A stretch of 56,436 bases of DNA from Stenocarpella maydis. Lineage: Eukaryota > Ascomycota > Sordariomycetes > Diaporthales > Diaporthaceae. The position numbers and the translations under genes are program-made. Under the pieces are notes generated by a model. It was given only the letters and a program-made list of their open reading frames with translations, was not told the origin of the DNA and did not search any database. The stretch's first letter is position 1. Every line of letters starts with the position of its first letter. This document shows positions 46,429-56,436 of the stretch, in pieces. Where the stretch lies: assembly GCA_002270565.1 (NCBI GenBank), contig NQMI01000211.1, positions 1-56,436 of the forward strand, in the 5' to 3' direction.

Positions 46429-47556
46429 ATGGCTCCAGGCCGTGATGAAACGATGTTGGCGGCGGTTGTGGAACAATTCGGCCAGCCTTACGTTCTGAAA
46501 CGTCTCCCACGGCCCGGGGAACCTCAAGGCCATGATCTGCTCATCAAAGTTCTGGCAGCCTCGTACTGTCACACTGACGCTGTCTTCGCCGCGGGAGGTA
46601 TGTCCCAAGAGCTACCTCGTGTCGGCTGCCATGAGTTCGCAGGAGAAATACTCGCCGCGGGCCCCGATGTGGCAGCGGACGATGATTTCGCGGTGGGCAC
46701 TCGCGTCGGCGTCCCGGGCCGGGCCTATCACCCTTGTGGCACCTGCTACGAGTGCACCCATCATGGGGAAGACAGGCCTGGATACTCGCCATACTGCCCA
46801 GAGGCGTTCAACCTCGGCCTCACTCGCGACGGTGGCTTCCAAGAGTACTGCATTGTCGACAGCCGGCAGGTCGCGCCTCTGCCGGATGGCCTGGCTGCCG
46901 TCCAAGCAGCGCCTCTAATGTGTGCTGGAGTAACTATATGGTCTGCTCTCCAACATGAAAAGGTCCGCGATGCTCACAAGGTAGCGATTCTGGGTGCTGG
47001 TGGGGGTCTCGGCCACCTCGGGGTGCAATTTGCCGCGCATCTCGGGAAGGAGGTCCTCGCGGTGGACGCCAACGACGCCGCAATCGGATTGCTCGAACGC
47101 GTCAGGTCCAGCATGGGTCCGGCTGCGGCATCTGTCCATGTTGTTGATGGACGCAAGGGATCTATCAAATACATGCAGGCGCTGGTACAGGGCGAGGTCG
47201 CACCCGGGACACTCGACTCAGAGGCTGGCCTGGATGCCGCGATCCTATTGCCCGAGTCGCAGGCGGCTTTTGATCAGGGTATGCAATTGCTGAGAAACCA
47301 CGGCGTCATGGTGGTTGTAAGCTTCCCCAATAAGAAGCTAGAAGTCAGTGCGCACGACCTCGTCTTCCGCGATATCAGCCTTGTCGGGAGCCTCGTAGGG
47401 AGAAACCACCAGATCCGAGAGATGCTACAATTTTCCCAGAACTATGGGGTACAAGCGGCAGTACAGGCATACAAGTTCGCCGACATCAACCAGCTAGTGC
47501 AGGATTCCCACAAGGGAGGAGCAGGGAAGTTGGTTGTAGACATGTCTATGTCATAA
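46429..47556 (+). CDS. Zinc-dependent alcohol dehydrogenase (MDR family), 375 aa
   Basis: This is an NAD(P)-dependent medium-chain dehydrogenase acting on an alcohol/aldehyde pair; the substrate is unknown. The gene is intronless. Catalytic zinc ligands are visible at Cys47 (SYCHTD), His68-Glu69 (GCHEF) and Cys164 (PLMCAG). The structural zinc lobe has Cys103, Cys106, Cys109 and Cys123; the last gap is 13 residues against 7 in classical ADHs because of a HHGEDRPGYSPY insert. The Rossmann motif GAGGGLGHLG is near residues 188-197, followed by an acidic residue (VDAND) that favours NAD. The C-terminal part keeps the usual KGGAGKLVVDM end. An ATG at residue 9 is an alternative start. Confidence 0.92.
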   Translation: MAPGRDETMLAAVVEQFGQPYVLKRLPRPGEPQGHDLLIKVLAASYCHTDAVFAAGGMSQELPRVGCHEFAGEILAAGPDVAADDDFAVGTRVGVPGRAYHPCGTCYECTHHGEDRPGYSPYCPEAFNLGLTRDGGFQEYCIVDSRQVAPLPDGLAAVQAAPLMCAGVTIWSALQHEKVRDAHKVAILGAGGGLGHLGVQFAAHLGKEVLAVDANDAAIGLLERVRSSMGPAAASVHVVDGRKGSIKYMQALVQGEVAPGTLDSEAGLDAAILLPESQAAFDQGMQLLRNHGVMVVVSFPNKKLEVSAHDLVFRDISLVGSLVGRNHQIREMLQFSQNYGVQAAVQAYKFADINQLVQDSHKGGAGKLVVDMSMS

Positions 47557-47996
47557 TTGTGGTAGCCCAAGTGACTTTTCCGCTCCTGATTATCTTTACC
47601 GATACATCAGTACTGTCGCTCCTATCACTCTGTGTTGTCACGGGCTCGATACCATACTGTTTATACATACGCGCGGCTTAGCTTTCACTCGTTCATCTAT
47701 GTATTTGCTGAAGCCTGATTTATCCAGGTAGAATAGTACTTGAATGGATGATATAGTCTTGACACATCATCCTTGCGATTTGTGTCAACAGAGAATGAAT
47801 GCTATCCAACTGGGTACTTTGACGGAACTCAAGCTGTCTTGCTACACACGGGAACCTCTACGGCCAACATCGCTAACAGATTTACCACCAAAGAAAATAG
47901 CATTTGAGGTGTGTTATGACTACGTGCGGTGTGGAATTTCAAGTGGGTGCGATGACAATGACTAAGGAAGCCCCTCCTGTGACACATACCAATTAA
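47557..47996. other. Intergenic, convergent 3' ends
   Basis: The alcohol dehydrogenase and the beta-propeller gene converge here. I see no gene or repeat. The interval must hold both transcript ends. Confidence 0.5.
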
Positions 47997-48899
47997 CTAT
48001 TTGACAGGAAATGCGTAGATACCTTGCCCAGATGTGACATAAACCACGTCATTGTCCTTCTCCGTACGGCCAGCAGCACAAGCCGTAGGCGCGCTGAGCT
48101 TCGCAACGACCACAGGTTTGCTTGCGGAACCGGCGGGATCATGCTCAACAACTTGGTTAGCACCACTGTTCGTAGTAATATAGAGTTTGCCGTTGTTTCC
48201 GAAGCAGAGGTCATCGCCCATTAAGTTCGACCAGATGGTGGAGACCGCTCCGGTTGGTTTGGATGCTGTATCGACCGACACCTTGTGGAAGCTGTTCTTG
48301 AATATATTTGTGTACCATATGGTGCCGTTGTCGTACTTCAGTCCGTCGATGCCGAACGGGATGGGCCCGCTGGGTGCCATAGATGGATCACTGAGAGCGA
48401 TAGAAGAGTCACCGGACGATATGATCAGCTTGATGATGTTGCCCTTGGCTGCATCTGCAAGCAGGACTGTGTCGTTGTTGAAAATGGCCAATCCGTTCAT
48501 GTTCTTCGCGTCTGGGATCTTCTTGATGAGCGTCGCCTTGGCTGTGCCACTTGTAAAGTCGACCTTGTGTACCGCCGTACCCTGTGGAGAGCCGCCGATG
48601 ACGACGAAAACATCTGGCGCAACCTCGCCGATCCCACTCAAGCCGGCTGCACCGCTGACAGCTACGGCCGTGGAATACGTCTTGGCAATAGGGTCGACGG
48701 CATACAGGTTGGGACTGTTCATTTTGGTCGCAAGGAGTTGGCCATTAGAGCGCACCGCAATGTTCTCGAGGGAGGATAGCTTCACGATCTCCGTCGGGGC
48801 GGTCTGACGGGAATTGTGGTATGCCGCAGCAGCGAAGTGCTGGGTTGATAGAGAGAGAAGCAGGGACAAGCTGCCTAAAAGAAGTGTTAGATGGAGCAT
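47997..48899 (-). CDS. Secreted six-bladed beta-propeller protein (SMP-30/gluconolactonase-like), 300 aa
   Basis: This is an intronless ORF with a clear signal peptide: hydrophobic Leu/Ser-rich residues 2-18 and likely cleavage after the Ala-rich stretch around residue 26. The mature part consists of repeated blade-like segments (ENIAVRSNGQLLATKM, GIGEVAPDVFVVIGG, MNGLAIFNNDTVLLADAAKGNI, GIDGLKYDNGTIWYTNI, GDDLCFGNNGKLYITTN). This is the pattern of the SMP-30/strictosidine-synthase-like superfamily of fungal secreted proteins. NxL/NGL and D..G positions could bind a metal, but the canonical catalytic set cannot be confirmed by eye. A few N-x-S/T sites (for example NDT, NGT) fit secretion. The reaction is unknown; lactone hydrolysis is the family-level guess. 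Confidence 0.78.
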   Translation of the reverse strand: MLHLTLLLGSLSLLLSLSTQHFAAAAYHNSRQTAPTEIVKLSSLENIAVRSNGQLLATKMNSPNLYAVDPIAKTYSTAVAVSGAAGLSGIGEVAPDVFVVIGGSPQGTAVHKVDFTSGTAKATLIKKIPDAKNMNGLAIFNNDTVLLADAAKGNIIKLIISSGDSSIALSDPSMAPSGPIPFGIDGLKYDNGTIWYTNIFKNSFHKVSVDTASKPTGAVSTIWSNLMGDDLCFGNNGKLYITTNSGANQVVEHDPAGSASKPVVVAKLSAPTACAAGRTEKDNDVVYVTSGQGIYAFPVK

Positions 48900-49345
48900 T
48901 TTGGAAACACTTAGACGATCCCCTCGAAGTGTTTGAGACTGGGGTCGCTATTTCGGTAGACGATGATGGTTTGTTCACTGGGCGTTTGTGGGTACTGCTC
49001 ACCTCTAGATATTCAAGTTTGTTGTCCCGGAGTGCGGTTAAATTGTGCAGGTAGTTTGTCAACCACTATGGCTAATCTTAACAGTTGGACCAAGTGTTTA
49101 CCGTCAGAGATTACCTTTAAGTACCGGCAGGCCAGTTACACCTGACTAGATTGCATATTTATTACGTGTGTAGTCGGTGTGCTATGCTCCGATTTGTTCA
49201 GTGCTTCATCGTCTTGGAAGCAATCTTTTGCGGTCAGAGCATAGCGCTTATCATGGCCGGGAAACATTCCTCAAGAAGTGCGCTTCCCACTTTAGTCCTG
49301 AGGGGGTTGGGAAGTTGATCTTTATATATTATCTACACTCTCTGC
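48900..49345. other. Intergenic, upstream of the secreted protein gene
   Basis: This is the promoter side of the minus-strand propeller gene. I see no recognisable gene or repeat. Confidence 0.45.
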
Positions 49346-49960
49346 AATTCAGGCGAAGCCTTGGCTTTTCGGATTTCTCCAGAGCTCACATGCCGAGCAG
49401 CCAACCTTGCGAGGCACGGGGACGTCATTCAAGGCGGACCCCAGCGTCGAGCTCTCAGTGAAGTCGGTCAAGCTGAATGAGCCCGCGACGAACGGCAGTT
49501 GGCGCACCTGGCCGAATACGATAGCGAGTTCAGATGTGTGCGTGGGCCCAAGCAGGTCCACCGCATCCGCGGCAGTGAAGGGCACCCACCCACGGACAGG
49601 GGACCCGTGTGGTTGAAGAGGAAAGTGTAAGCCGGCGCCGTGTTTGCGCTGCTCGTCAGGGTGTTGACGCAGCATAGGGGATCACAGACCAGGTGTAGGT
49701 ATCGTCAATCGCGTAGAAAACGGGCAGTTCCATATCACGGTAGCGTGAGACCGGGTAGGTGGTATTAGCGATAGCGGCACCAGAGTCTGATCGCGGTCTT
49801 TATGCTTCAGACTTGCCGTCACATTATCGTAACTTACGTAGAGGAGGAGCATTCCCTCATGAGCGGTAGATCCTATCAAGGAGGGGCCCATATAAAAAGG
49901 TGCAGCCGCTCCAGATACCTCATTGCATGTGTTTATTTGAGTATGCTGACTCCTGTTGCC
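49346..49960 (-). pseudogene. Type-B carboxylesterase C-terminal relic
   Basis: On the minus strand a stretch near 49,925-49,840 reads GPSLIGSTAHEGMLLLY, which resembles the LIGxNxxEG block that contains the acidic catalytic residue in carboxylesterases. It is followed by what could be an intron (GTAAGT at its start). Then come TYTWSVIPYA, a segment YTFLFNHTGP, a frame change, and HTSELAIVFG, the catalytic-His region of that family. At least one frameshift separates the last two segments and the N-terminal catalytic Ser region is missing, so this is a broken fragment. The final frame ends at 49,346-49,348. Confidence 0.55.
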
Positions 49961-50193
49961 TCGAAAAGGCAACCCTTTTGATCATCCTGAGAGCTGCTAT
50001 CAACCTCATACTGCTCCTGGTCCGTCTTCCAACTCTTAACAGACTTCTAACTAGGCGTGGGATGAGCGCGCCGGGAAAGGACGTCCTGATCAGTCACGTT
50101 TCGGTCGCCCTCTTTACCCTGGGGTCCTTGGTTATCTCGGCGGCTCCTGCGGATTCCTTGCAATCTCGATGGTTTGGTTATGATGATAGCTAG
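49957..50193 (+). pseudogene. MFS transporter fragment (relic)
   Basis: A plus-strand frame reads RAAINLILLLVRLPTLNRLL, then RRGMSAPGKDVLISHVSVALFTLGSLVISAAPADSL, before ending at 50,191-50,193. Two hydrophobic segments joined by a short basic loop with KD resemble the central part of fungal MFS transporters. The stretch is too short for a transporter and no continuation was found downstream. It overlaps the start of the carboxylesterase relic on the other strand. Confidence 0.4.
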
Positions 50194-53100
50194 AGAAGAG
50201 TAGAGTAGACGAGGCTCACGGCGACCACCATCAATTGAATAGACATACCTAGGTACTTAGATACCTCGTCATTCACCGATTTTGGGACCGCCCATATTCA
50301 GGCCGCACTTCTCTTAGGTGTTTTTGGAGAAACAGAATCCGGAAGACCAAACTGAGCATGCATGGGAAACCGCCAATATATATCAGTTATGGGTAACAAA
50401 AAGTAAACCCTAGACTTGGAGGCCACACTCTGGTTTCATTTCCATGCTTAGCCCTTATCCTCTGGTATTTTAAACAGCCAAATTTTTCATTCCGTGGCCA
50501 TATGAGAAGGATATTTCTTCTTCCCAAAATTAAGTCGAGGTGTTGCAAGGTTCGTTGCATATCCATGGCTCCTTCTATAAAGCCCCTGGGCACTTTCAGC
50601 TGCTTCACTGATTCACCTCGGCTCAACCAAGCCGGGTTAACAAATCTTCGCTTAGCTCTCCGCATTTCTTGATTCACGAGGATATTGTATCTCGAAACGC
50701 TGGGTGTATGAAACCTCCCTCTCAATTTTTTAGATCAGACGTAGGAAATTCCTTTCCCGCAACTTCTGATATAAATATCGATAGCTTTAGCTACCAGACA
50801 CAAGCAAGCGCCTCTGGTCTTTGGACATCCCTGGGCCATTTCGGTTCTCTTAGCATTTATGACCTGCAGTCTCAGATTGAAGAACAGTGAAGGATGTGGC
50901 TTTGTACATTCCAGGTCGAAATTCTAGAGATACCAGACAAGATACCTATTTTGCAACCTCTGGAAGTAGAGGAAGTCGCCGGTCAGGGGCCACCGGGTTG
51001 CTTTTATTGTGATGAGAAAGGTATCTCAGAGGCGCCGAGCTTCACTTTAATGTAGCTAGGCCCTTCCACGCAGTGACCATAGCAAAACTATCCACGGAAC
51101 CTGAGGCCAAGTCTTCATAAAGTGGCAAAGATTTTAAAATAAAGCCTGGTAACACGGATCAAGTTCCTGTTCATGAATCTATGGAGAGGGCTAACCAGCA
51201 TGAAGATACCAGTACTATCTCCAGGAGCGGCACCCGTGGGGGCGAGAGCGAAAATTTCGTATCCAATTGCCGGCATCCCTTCCCAAGTCCATGTGTGCCC
51301 AGGTTCGTACGCTGCGCTGAGAGCAGGGTTGAAATTAGTTTTATTAGTTTACCTAGATCCCCAAAGGCTAATTCTGAAACTTTAGATCTTCAAGTTAAAA
51401 GAAATAAAAATGAATTAATTTGTCCCATTTTAAAACTTGATATTAAAGTATTTATATACTTTTTGTATTAGAAATAAAAAAAAAGCATTTTTTAGTTATA
51501 TAATTTATTAAAACTTATTTCCATTCCTTCTCATATTCTCATTAAATTCTTAATTTATGTACTACTTCTTTTTAAAAATAAGAATAAGAAACTTTAAAAC
51601 TAATGTTAAACCCAACTGAGAGCCTATAAGGAGAAGACTATATTAAGGATTTCTCGGCGTGTTTTAAACTACATAGCCCACAGTTTACGAGAAGATTTCT
51701 CCTCCCTCCTTGGCCGTCTGCGAGTTCCGTCAAAGCAACAGGGTGACCTGTTAACCTTAGTTAGGTTTAAGCATATTTACAAACGCATCCATTCTCCGGC
51801 CAGGCTGATCGACTGCACTGTTTATTCTAATTCGGATGTAGACTGTCTCATGTCGCCACTGCCATGGTTCAGCCCACGCATGTCTAGACGACGGAATGAA
51901 CACAAGAAAGAGGCATGGGCGAGGCAGGCCCGAGGCAGACTCGATGGTTGGGACACCTTGTGCAGAGCCAAGAGGAAACGTAGCTCTCACACCGGGTTCT
52001 CCGCGGCCCCCGGCGGCGGCGATGGATAACTTCACTTGTAAACCAACAGCGGCCGATTACTTTTACGTGCCATTTGAGGAAGCCAATGCGGCGGCACAGC
52101 ATGCATCTCTGGCCCGAATTCCGAAGGGACGGGTTCTGAGACTAGAAAACAAGCAGAAGCAATGGGCAGCCCCTACTCCATCCTGTTATCATACGTGCCA
52201 AGGGGGTTCGCGGAAGGCAGCTGTCGTATCGCAACATTCAGATGAGACGGTAAAGGCCTATGCCTGCAACTGTCAAAAAGCAAGCTTGACGAGGAAGCAC
52301 TTCGACCCGCGTGGGGAGCCTGTTTCAATCATGGTTTCTGGCCCGTGTGCAACTTCGCGTCAGAACCCCGCGAAACAATCGAGCGTGCGGGTTCGACTGC
52401 TCAGACTTCTGCTGTGGGTCATCGTTCGTGCTGATCGAGACACGGCAAGGCATCCGAGAAGATGCCTCGGTCCGTCATCCTGCGCCTTGTTGGCCAAGGT
52501 TCGACGCGCCTATGAAATCCTGGCGCATTCCACATTTATTAGCAATATTATGTAGGCCATCCAGGTCTCCCGAATTAAGCGCCGGGGCTGTATGAGATCA
52601 GGGCCAGTCTTTGGGTTCCAGGGGTCCGCCTCACTCGCTCGTAGTATTGTGTGCTGGTGTTTGTCTTGATGGTGTGACAGGGGCCTTGTCAATGTTTTAC
52701 ACTCCGGGGTATGACCTGCTTGGATTCTGCAGTAAAGTTTCTGTGGTGCTTGGCTATAGTTAATACAGGCCAAGGCACCCCGGCAAACTTCCGAAACTGA
52801 GTTTGACGGTCCGCGCCATGAATCCAGCCGGGGCTATCTTCAATGTTCGACAGGACGATTTGTCCGGGCAAGTCATTCTTGTTTTGTAGTCTTCGGATTA
52901 TTAATGTGAGCATCAACCCTACGTGATCACTAGCACCAAAGCTTCTACATGTGTATAAGTGAAAGTTGGTCGACCCTGATTGAGATTCAGATGACGTGGC
53001 GAGCATCGATATTTGATAGATTGGTCGAGCTTCACAGTGGTGAGAACAAGCAGGCCCGGTGCGGACAAATGCTTTCGTGCTGGTGCTGCCAAGAGTGATC

Positions 53101-53905
53101 TACGGGCAGCAGGGGACAAGTCTGAAGTGCTTGGGACTTCTTGAAGCCGGAATAGTCGGGGTCTTAGCCACAACTGAAATCGCAACATGTTGTCTTGCCA
53201 ATAACTCAGCAACTGCAGCGCCCTCTCCGGTGGGCCAATCTCAGTCCAGAGTAAGCTGTGGCAAGTCGCTTGGCTTGACAGATCTGGAAAGTGGCCGTAC
53301 TGCAGCGTGGTGCATCGGCTTCCGGAAAGGGACATTGGGGTGGCTCCGACGTTTGAGATCTGCGCGAGGGAGGCCATGGCGCATTGACATGGGCGCGCAG
53401 TCACAGGCCATGGACCGCAAGCCCATCGAATCAGACGCTTCAGTCGATTCATCGACTGTCAGCCCATTGAAACCTCGATGCATCGAAGCCACCGGCTGCC
53501 GAAACCCCAGGAGGCGGGGTGAGTTCAGATGGAATCAGGTGTATATCCACAACGCCGTGTAGACACGCCTTTCTCTGCTTGCACTGCCTCCAGCCGCGGC
53601 TGCGCTTCGAGTCCCTCCTGAGCTTCTGAAACTAAACGTCAGATGCTCGATACTCTGCACGCCTCGGGGCATTGGGATGGCAACCCAAGCGAGCTGGTCA
53701 GTCATGCTTCAAAACCCTACGCCGCCCCAGCCTTGATTTTGCTGGCATTAAATCCTCCCCAGCCCAGTTCATCTGCTAATCACTCGACCAAGCCGTTACG
53801 CTCCTTGAAAACTACAACTCCTGGGGGGTTGGTTTCTTTTCTTTTTCTCTTCTTCTTTTCCTCGGCCGTGCCCTGCACGATATTTCAGCACACGGCGGCG
53901 CAAAC
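50194..53905. other. Gene-poor interval with an AT-rich islet
   Basis: I could not defend any gene here. Several ORFs of 70-220 codons occur (for example 51,896-52,555 plus and 52,919-53,452 minus), but none shows a domain and they overlap shadows. The part from about 51,360 to 51,640 is strikingly AT-rich compared with both sides and may be a small transposon relic. The right end includes the promoter of the MFS gene. Confidence 0.45.
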
Positions 53906-55756
53906 ATGTCAAAGTACAGGATGCGAGATTCTATGGAGGAGGTGTTGGTGGATAGGGGCAATGGTGCCGAAGCCCAAGTGGTTGGGTCAACACAACTTTT
54001 CAAGGACGGAAAGCTGCAGTGCATCCCGATGCCCACGCCGGATCCCAGGGACCCTCTCAACCTGCCTGAGTGGAGGAAATGGGCGGCCATCATAACACTC
54101 TCTCTGTTCGGGGCGCTGGCTCTCTCGGCCGAGACCATCGTCGGCGCCCTTGTCCCCATCTTCGTGCTCGAGTACGCCGGTATTGACCCGAAGATCCTTG
54201 GCAAGATCGACCTCAGCACGCTCAACCTCAGCTCGGTCAACGGGAAGCCGGCGGACCCTATCCAGCTTCTGAACAGCCTGGGAGGGCCGCCAATCTCAAA
54301 GGTCGACCTCATCTCGACACTGCCCATCCTCGTCAATGGCATTGCATCATACGTCCTGGTGCCTCTTTCCATCGGGGTCGGCAGGCGGCCGGTTATCCTG
54401 TTCTCTGGGGTTTTGGCATGGGCAGGAGGCCTCTGGGCGGGCTTCAGCACCAGTCTGAACAGCCACATCGCTGCGAGAGTATTCCAAGGCTTCGGGGCCG
54501 GTGCCGTCGAGGCTCTGATACCTCTTATTCTTCAGGATATGTTGTTTATCAACCAGCGTAACAAGGCCTTCTCACTTATCAGTGCCGGCCAGGGTCTTTT
54601 CGTCGTCAGCATCGGCCTGACCAGCCCATTGATCATCATCAACCTCAGCTGGAGGTGGATCTACTATATCACCGCCGGTGCTGGTATCGTCGTGTGGATT
54701 GCAATGATCTTCTTCGTCCCCGAGACACGATGGGAGCGCTCTCAGGACGAGCTTGGTATGTACAATGTGCCCACCCATGTTTACTTATACTACACGTGTT
54801 CTAACATGGAGATACTATAGCCGGAAAGGCTGTCTACCCTCTGCGACCCGGCGAGGTTCGGCCGCGTCTCGACCACGCCCGGTATGGTTACCGCACCAAC
54901 AAGAACGACTTCGGCCTCTTCTCCGTTCCGTTCAAGTGGGACCTTTGCAGGCGCTCCGTCGTCGAGACAGTCAAGGCCACATTCTTCCCCAACGTGCTCT
55001 GGGTCATCGCTCTCAACTCCATCTTTGTCGGCGCCCTCTCGGCCACGACGCAGAACGCCGCCGCCATTATCCTCAGCCTCAAGCTCAAGTTCACGCAGCT
55101 AGGGCTGGTCGTCTTGCCTGTGGTAGCCGCCACACCGTTTGTCTGGTTCTTTGGTGGATACCTGGCCGACAAGATCAGCAACAAGTATGCCAGGCGCAAC
55201 GGAGGACAGCGGGAGCCCGAGTCGCATCTGATCAGTCTGATGTTCCCCTTGCTGGCCGGCGTCGCCGGGCCGATCCTGTTCGGATTTGCTGGTCAGAACA
55301 CTGCATCAAGGCCGCTCGTCCCACTGCTGGTCGGGTTCTTCCTCATTGGTTTCGGTGGTCTCACCATGAATTCGCTCGTCAGCGTGTACCTGGTTGAATG
55401 CTATCCGAACTTCGCTGGGTATGTTACTCCCCTTTCCGTCTTGCGAACAGAGAGACTAACAAATTTGCAGCCCCGTCCTCGTGACCATGTCTTCATTCCG
55501 CCTCATCGCTGGATTCTTGATCAGCTTCAAGTCGGCAGACTGGATCCTCGATATTGGATTCCTCAAGACCTTCGGCATCTACAGTGGCATCATGATGCTG
55601 TTCACCCTCATGCTTCCTCTCATATTCTACTACGGCAAGCCGATGCGGTTGTGGAGCGCCGGTAAACTTGGCGAAAAAGCAGAAGAAGACGACACAAAGA
55701 GCATGAAGAGTATCGAGATGGACTGGGGCGTCCAGAGCATGGACCGCAAGAACTAA
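53906..55756 (+). CDS. DHA1-like MFS transporter, three exons, 577 aa
   Basis: This is a proton-coupled efflux or uptake transporter of the plasma membrane. Exons are 53,906-54,755, 54,821-55,418 and 55,471-55,756 (introns 65 and 52 bp, phases consistent, TAA at 55,754-55,756). The cytosolic N-terminus contains DPRDPLNLPEWRKW, typical of fungal DHA1-type transporters just before the first membrane helix. A long extracellular-type loop follows helix 1 (about residues 90-135). The MFS motif between helices 2 and 3 appears as GVGRRPVILFSG (about 155). A long central loop lies at about 270-320 (ETRWERSQDELAGKAVYPL..). The C-terminal half has six further hydrophobic segments with FGGYLADKIS. The tail is charged (EEDDTKS). 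Substrate cannot be told from sequence. Confidence 0.88.
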
Positions 55757-56436
55757 AGACTCCTCTTGACAGCACCAGGAACGGAAACAAGAGAAGGAAA
55801 GAAATATACAGCATCTCGGCCGAGGAAGAATGCCAGGGATTGCAAGTTGACGAATAGGTTTCTATCTTGGCGTAATTTAGCGGTTGGGCTGCATTCATGA
55901 CAGGCGGTGTATATTATTTTCAGCACTTGTATAGAGTCATATCTTTTTGCTGTACATCAGATTCCCGAATTGGTTTTGGAGGTTAATTTTAACAACCTCA
56001 TGATATCCCACGCCGTCTTTTATCCTGGGTCTCACTCTCCCCACCAAACAAATTGCCATTCTCAGTTATAGGAAAGGATGGAAGTTCCAGTCTTTGCCTG
56101 TGTATGACTTTTCTATGGTTGTACCATCCGTATGGAGTGTCACGTAGCAGTGTCGCTTTCTGGCCCAGACAAGTGCAGTCCGTCATTCGCCCTCAGTTCT
56201 GACATCTCTCAACTCTAACCCCACCAAGTCCGACACATCTTCGTTGTGCCTATGGGATTTCCCAGCCCATAATCGGAGTCATCACTGTCCATGCTTTTGC
56301 ATCCGCCCTATGGGCCCCGTGCTCATGACTAGTGGCTGTTGCCAGTCCGGGGTAACAAGGGGAAGCGGGGTGTCTTGGGAGTACCTCGACCTGACCTCGG
56401 GCTACCCCCACATCCATTTTTTTTTTTTTTTTTAAA
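55757..56436. other. Downstream flank, no gene seen
   Basis: This follows the MFS stop. Apart from a T-run at 56,418-56,433 at the window end, nothing is recognisable. Confidence 0.5.

Noticed and set aside
1..56436. CRISPR array, bacterial operon or phage features
   Set aside because: The sequence is eukaryotic (spliced genes, retrotransposons) and no spaced direct-repeat array was seen.

Overview
The window reads as nuclear DNA of a filamentous ascomycete (Pezizomycotina, probably Sordariomycetes). The genes have short 50-100 bp introns with GT..AG ends and CTAAC/CTGAC-like branch sites, GC-rich codon use, and typical fungal families (DAL5-type permease, 2EXR-like protein, fungal dynamin). 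The left part carries LTR retrotransposons damaged in the manner of repeat-induced point mutation (RIP): TGG to TAG, CAA/CAG to TAA/TAG and TGC to TAC/TAT changes inside otherwise recognisable polyproteins.

Region 1 (1-24,804) is an AT-rich retrotransposon block. It holds: an unrecognised very AT-rich stretch (1-1,265); the 3' part of a copia element (1,266-3,856); a GC-balanced solo LTR (3,857-4,429); a minus-strand Ty3/gypsy fragment with RT and gag (4,430-8,027); a second copia element with 205-bp LTRs (8,028-16,068) that contains the single N I noticed, flanked by a duplicated segment; plus-strand gypsy integrase pieces split by a second solo LTR with a perfect TATAT target duplication (16,069-17,227); and a full-length copia element with 215-bp LTRs (17,228-24,804). 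The three 215-bp LTRs carry conserved strong palindromes.

Region 2 (24,805-31,650) begins abruptly at the LTR edge. It contains a truncated ankyrin-repeat gene, another broken ORF, an unidentified minus-strand ORF, and about 5 kb of GC-rich DNA with simple repeats but no gene I can defend.

Region 3 (31,650-56,436) is ordinary gene space: a three-exon malic enzyme (+); a fifteen-exon allantoate/pantothenate-type MFS permease (-) diverging from a four-exon 2-oxoglutarate/Fe(II) dioxygenase (+), which could form a small uptake-and-oxidation module; a single-exon 2EXR-like protein (-); a dynamin/Mx-like GTPase with a Ser-rich tail (-); a zinc alcohol dehydrogenase (+); a secreted beta-propeller (SMP-30-like) protein (-); relics of a carboxylesterase and of another MFS transporter; and a three-exon DHA1-like MFS transporter (+). 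For the multi-exon genes I checked that reading phase is kept across every proposed intron. All identifications come from reading motifs, not from database searches.
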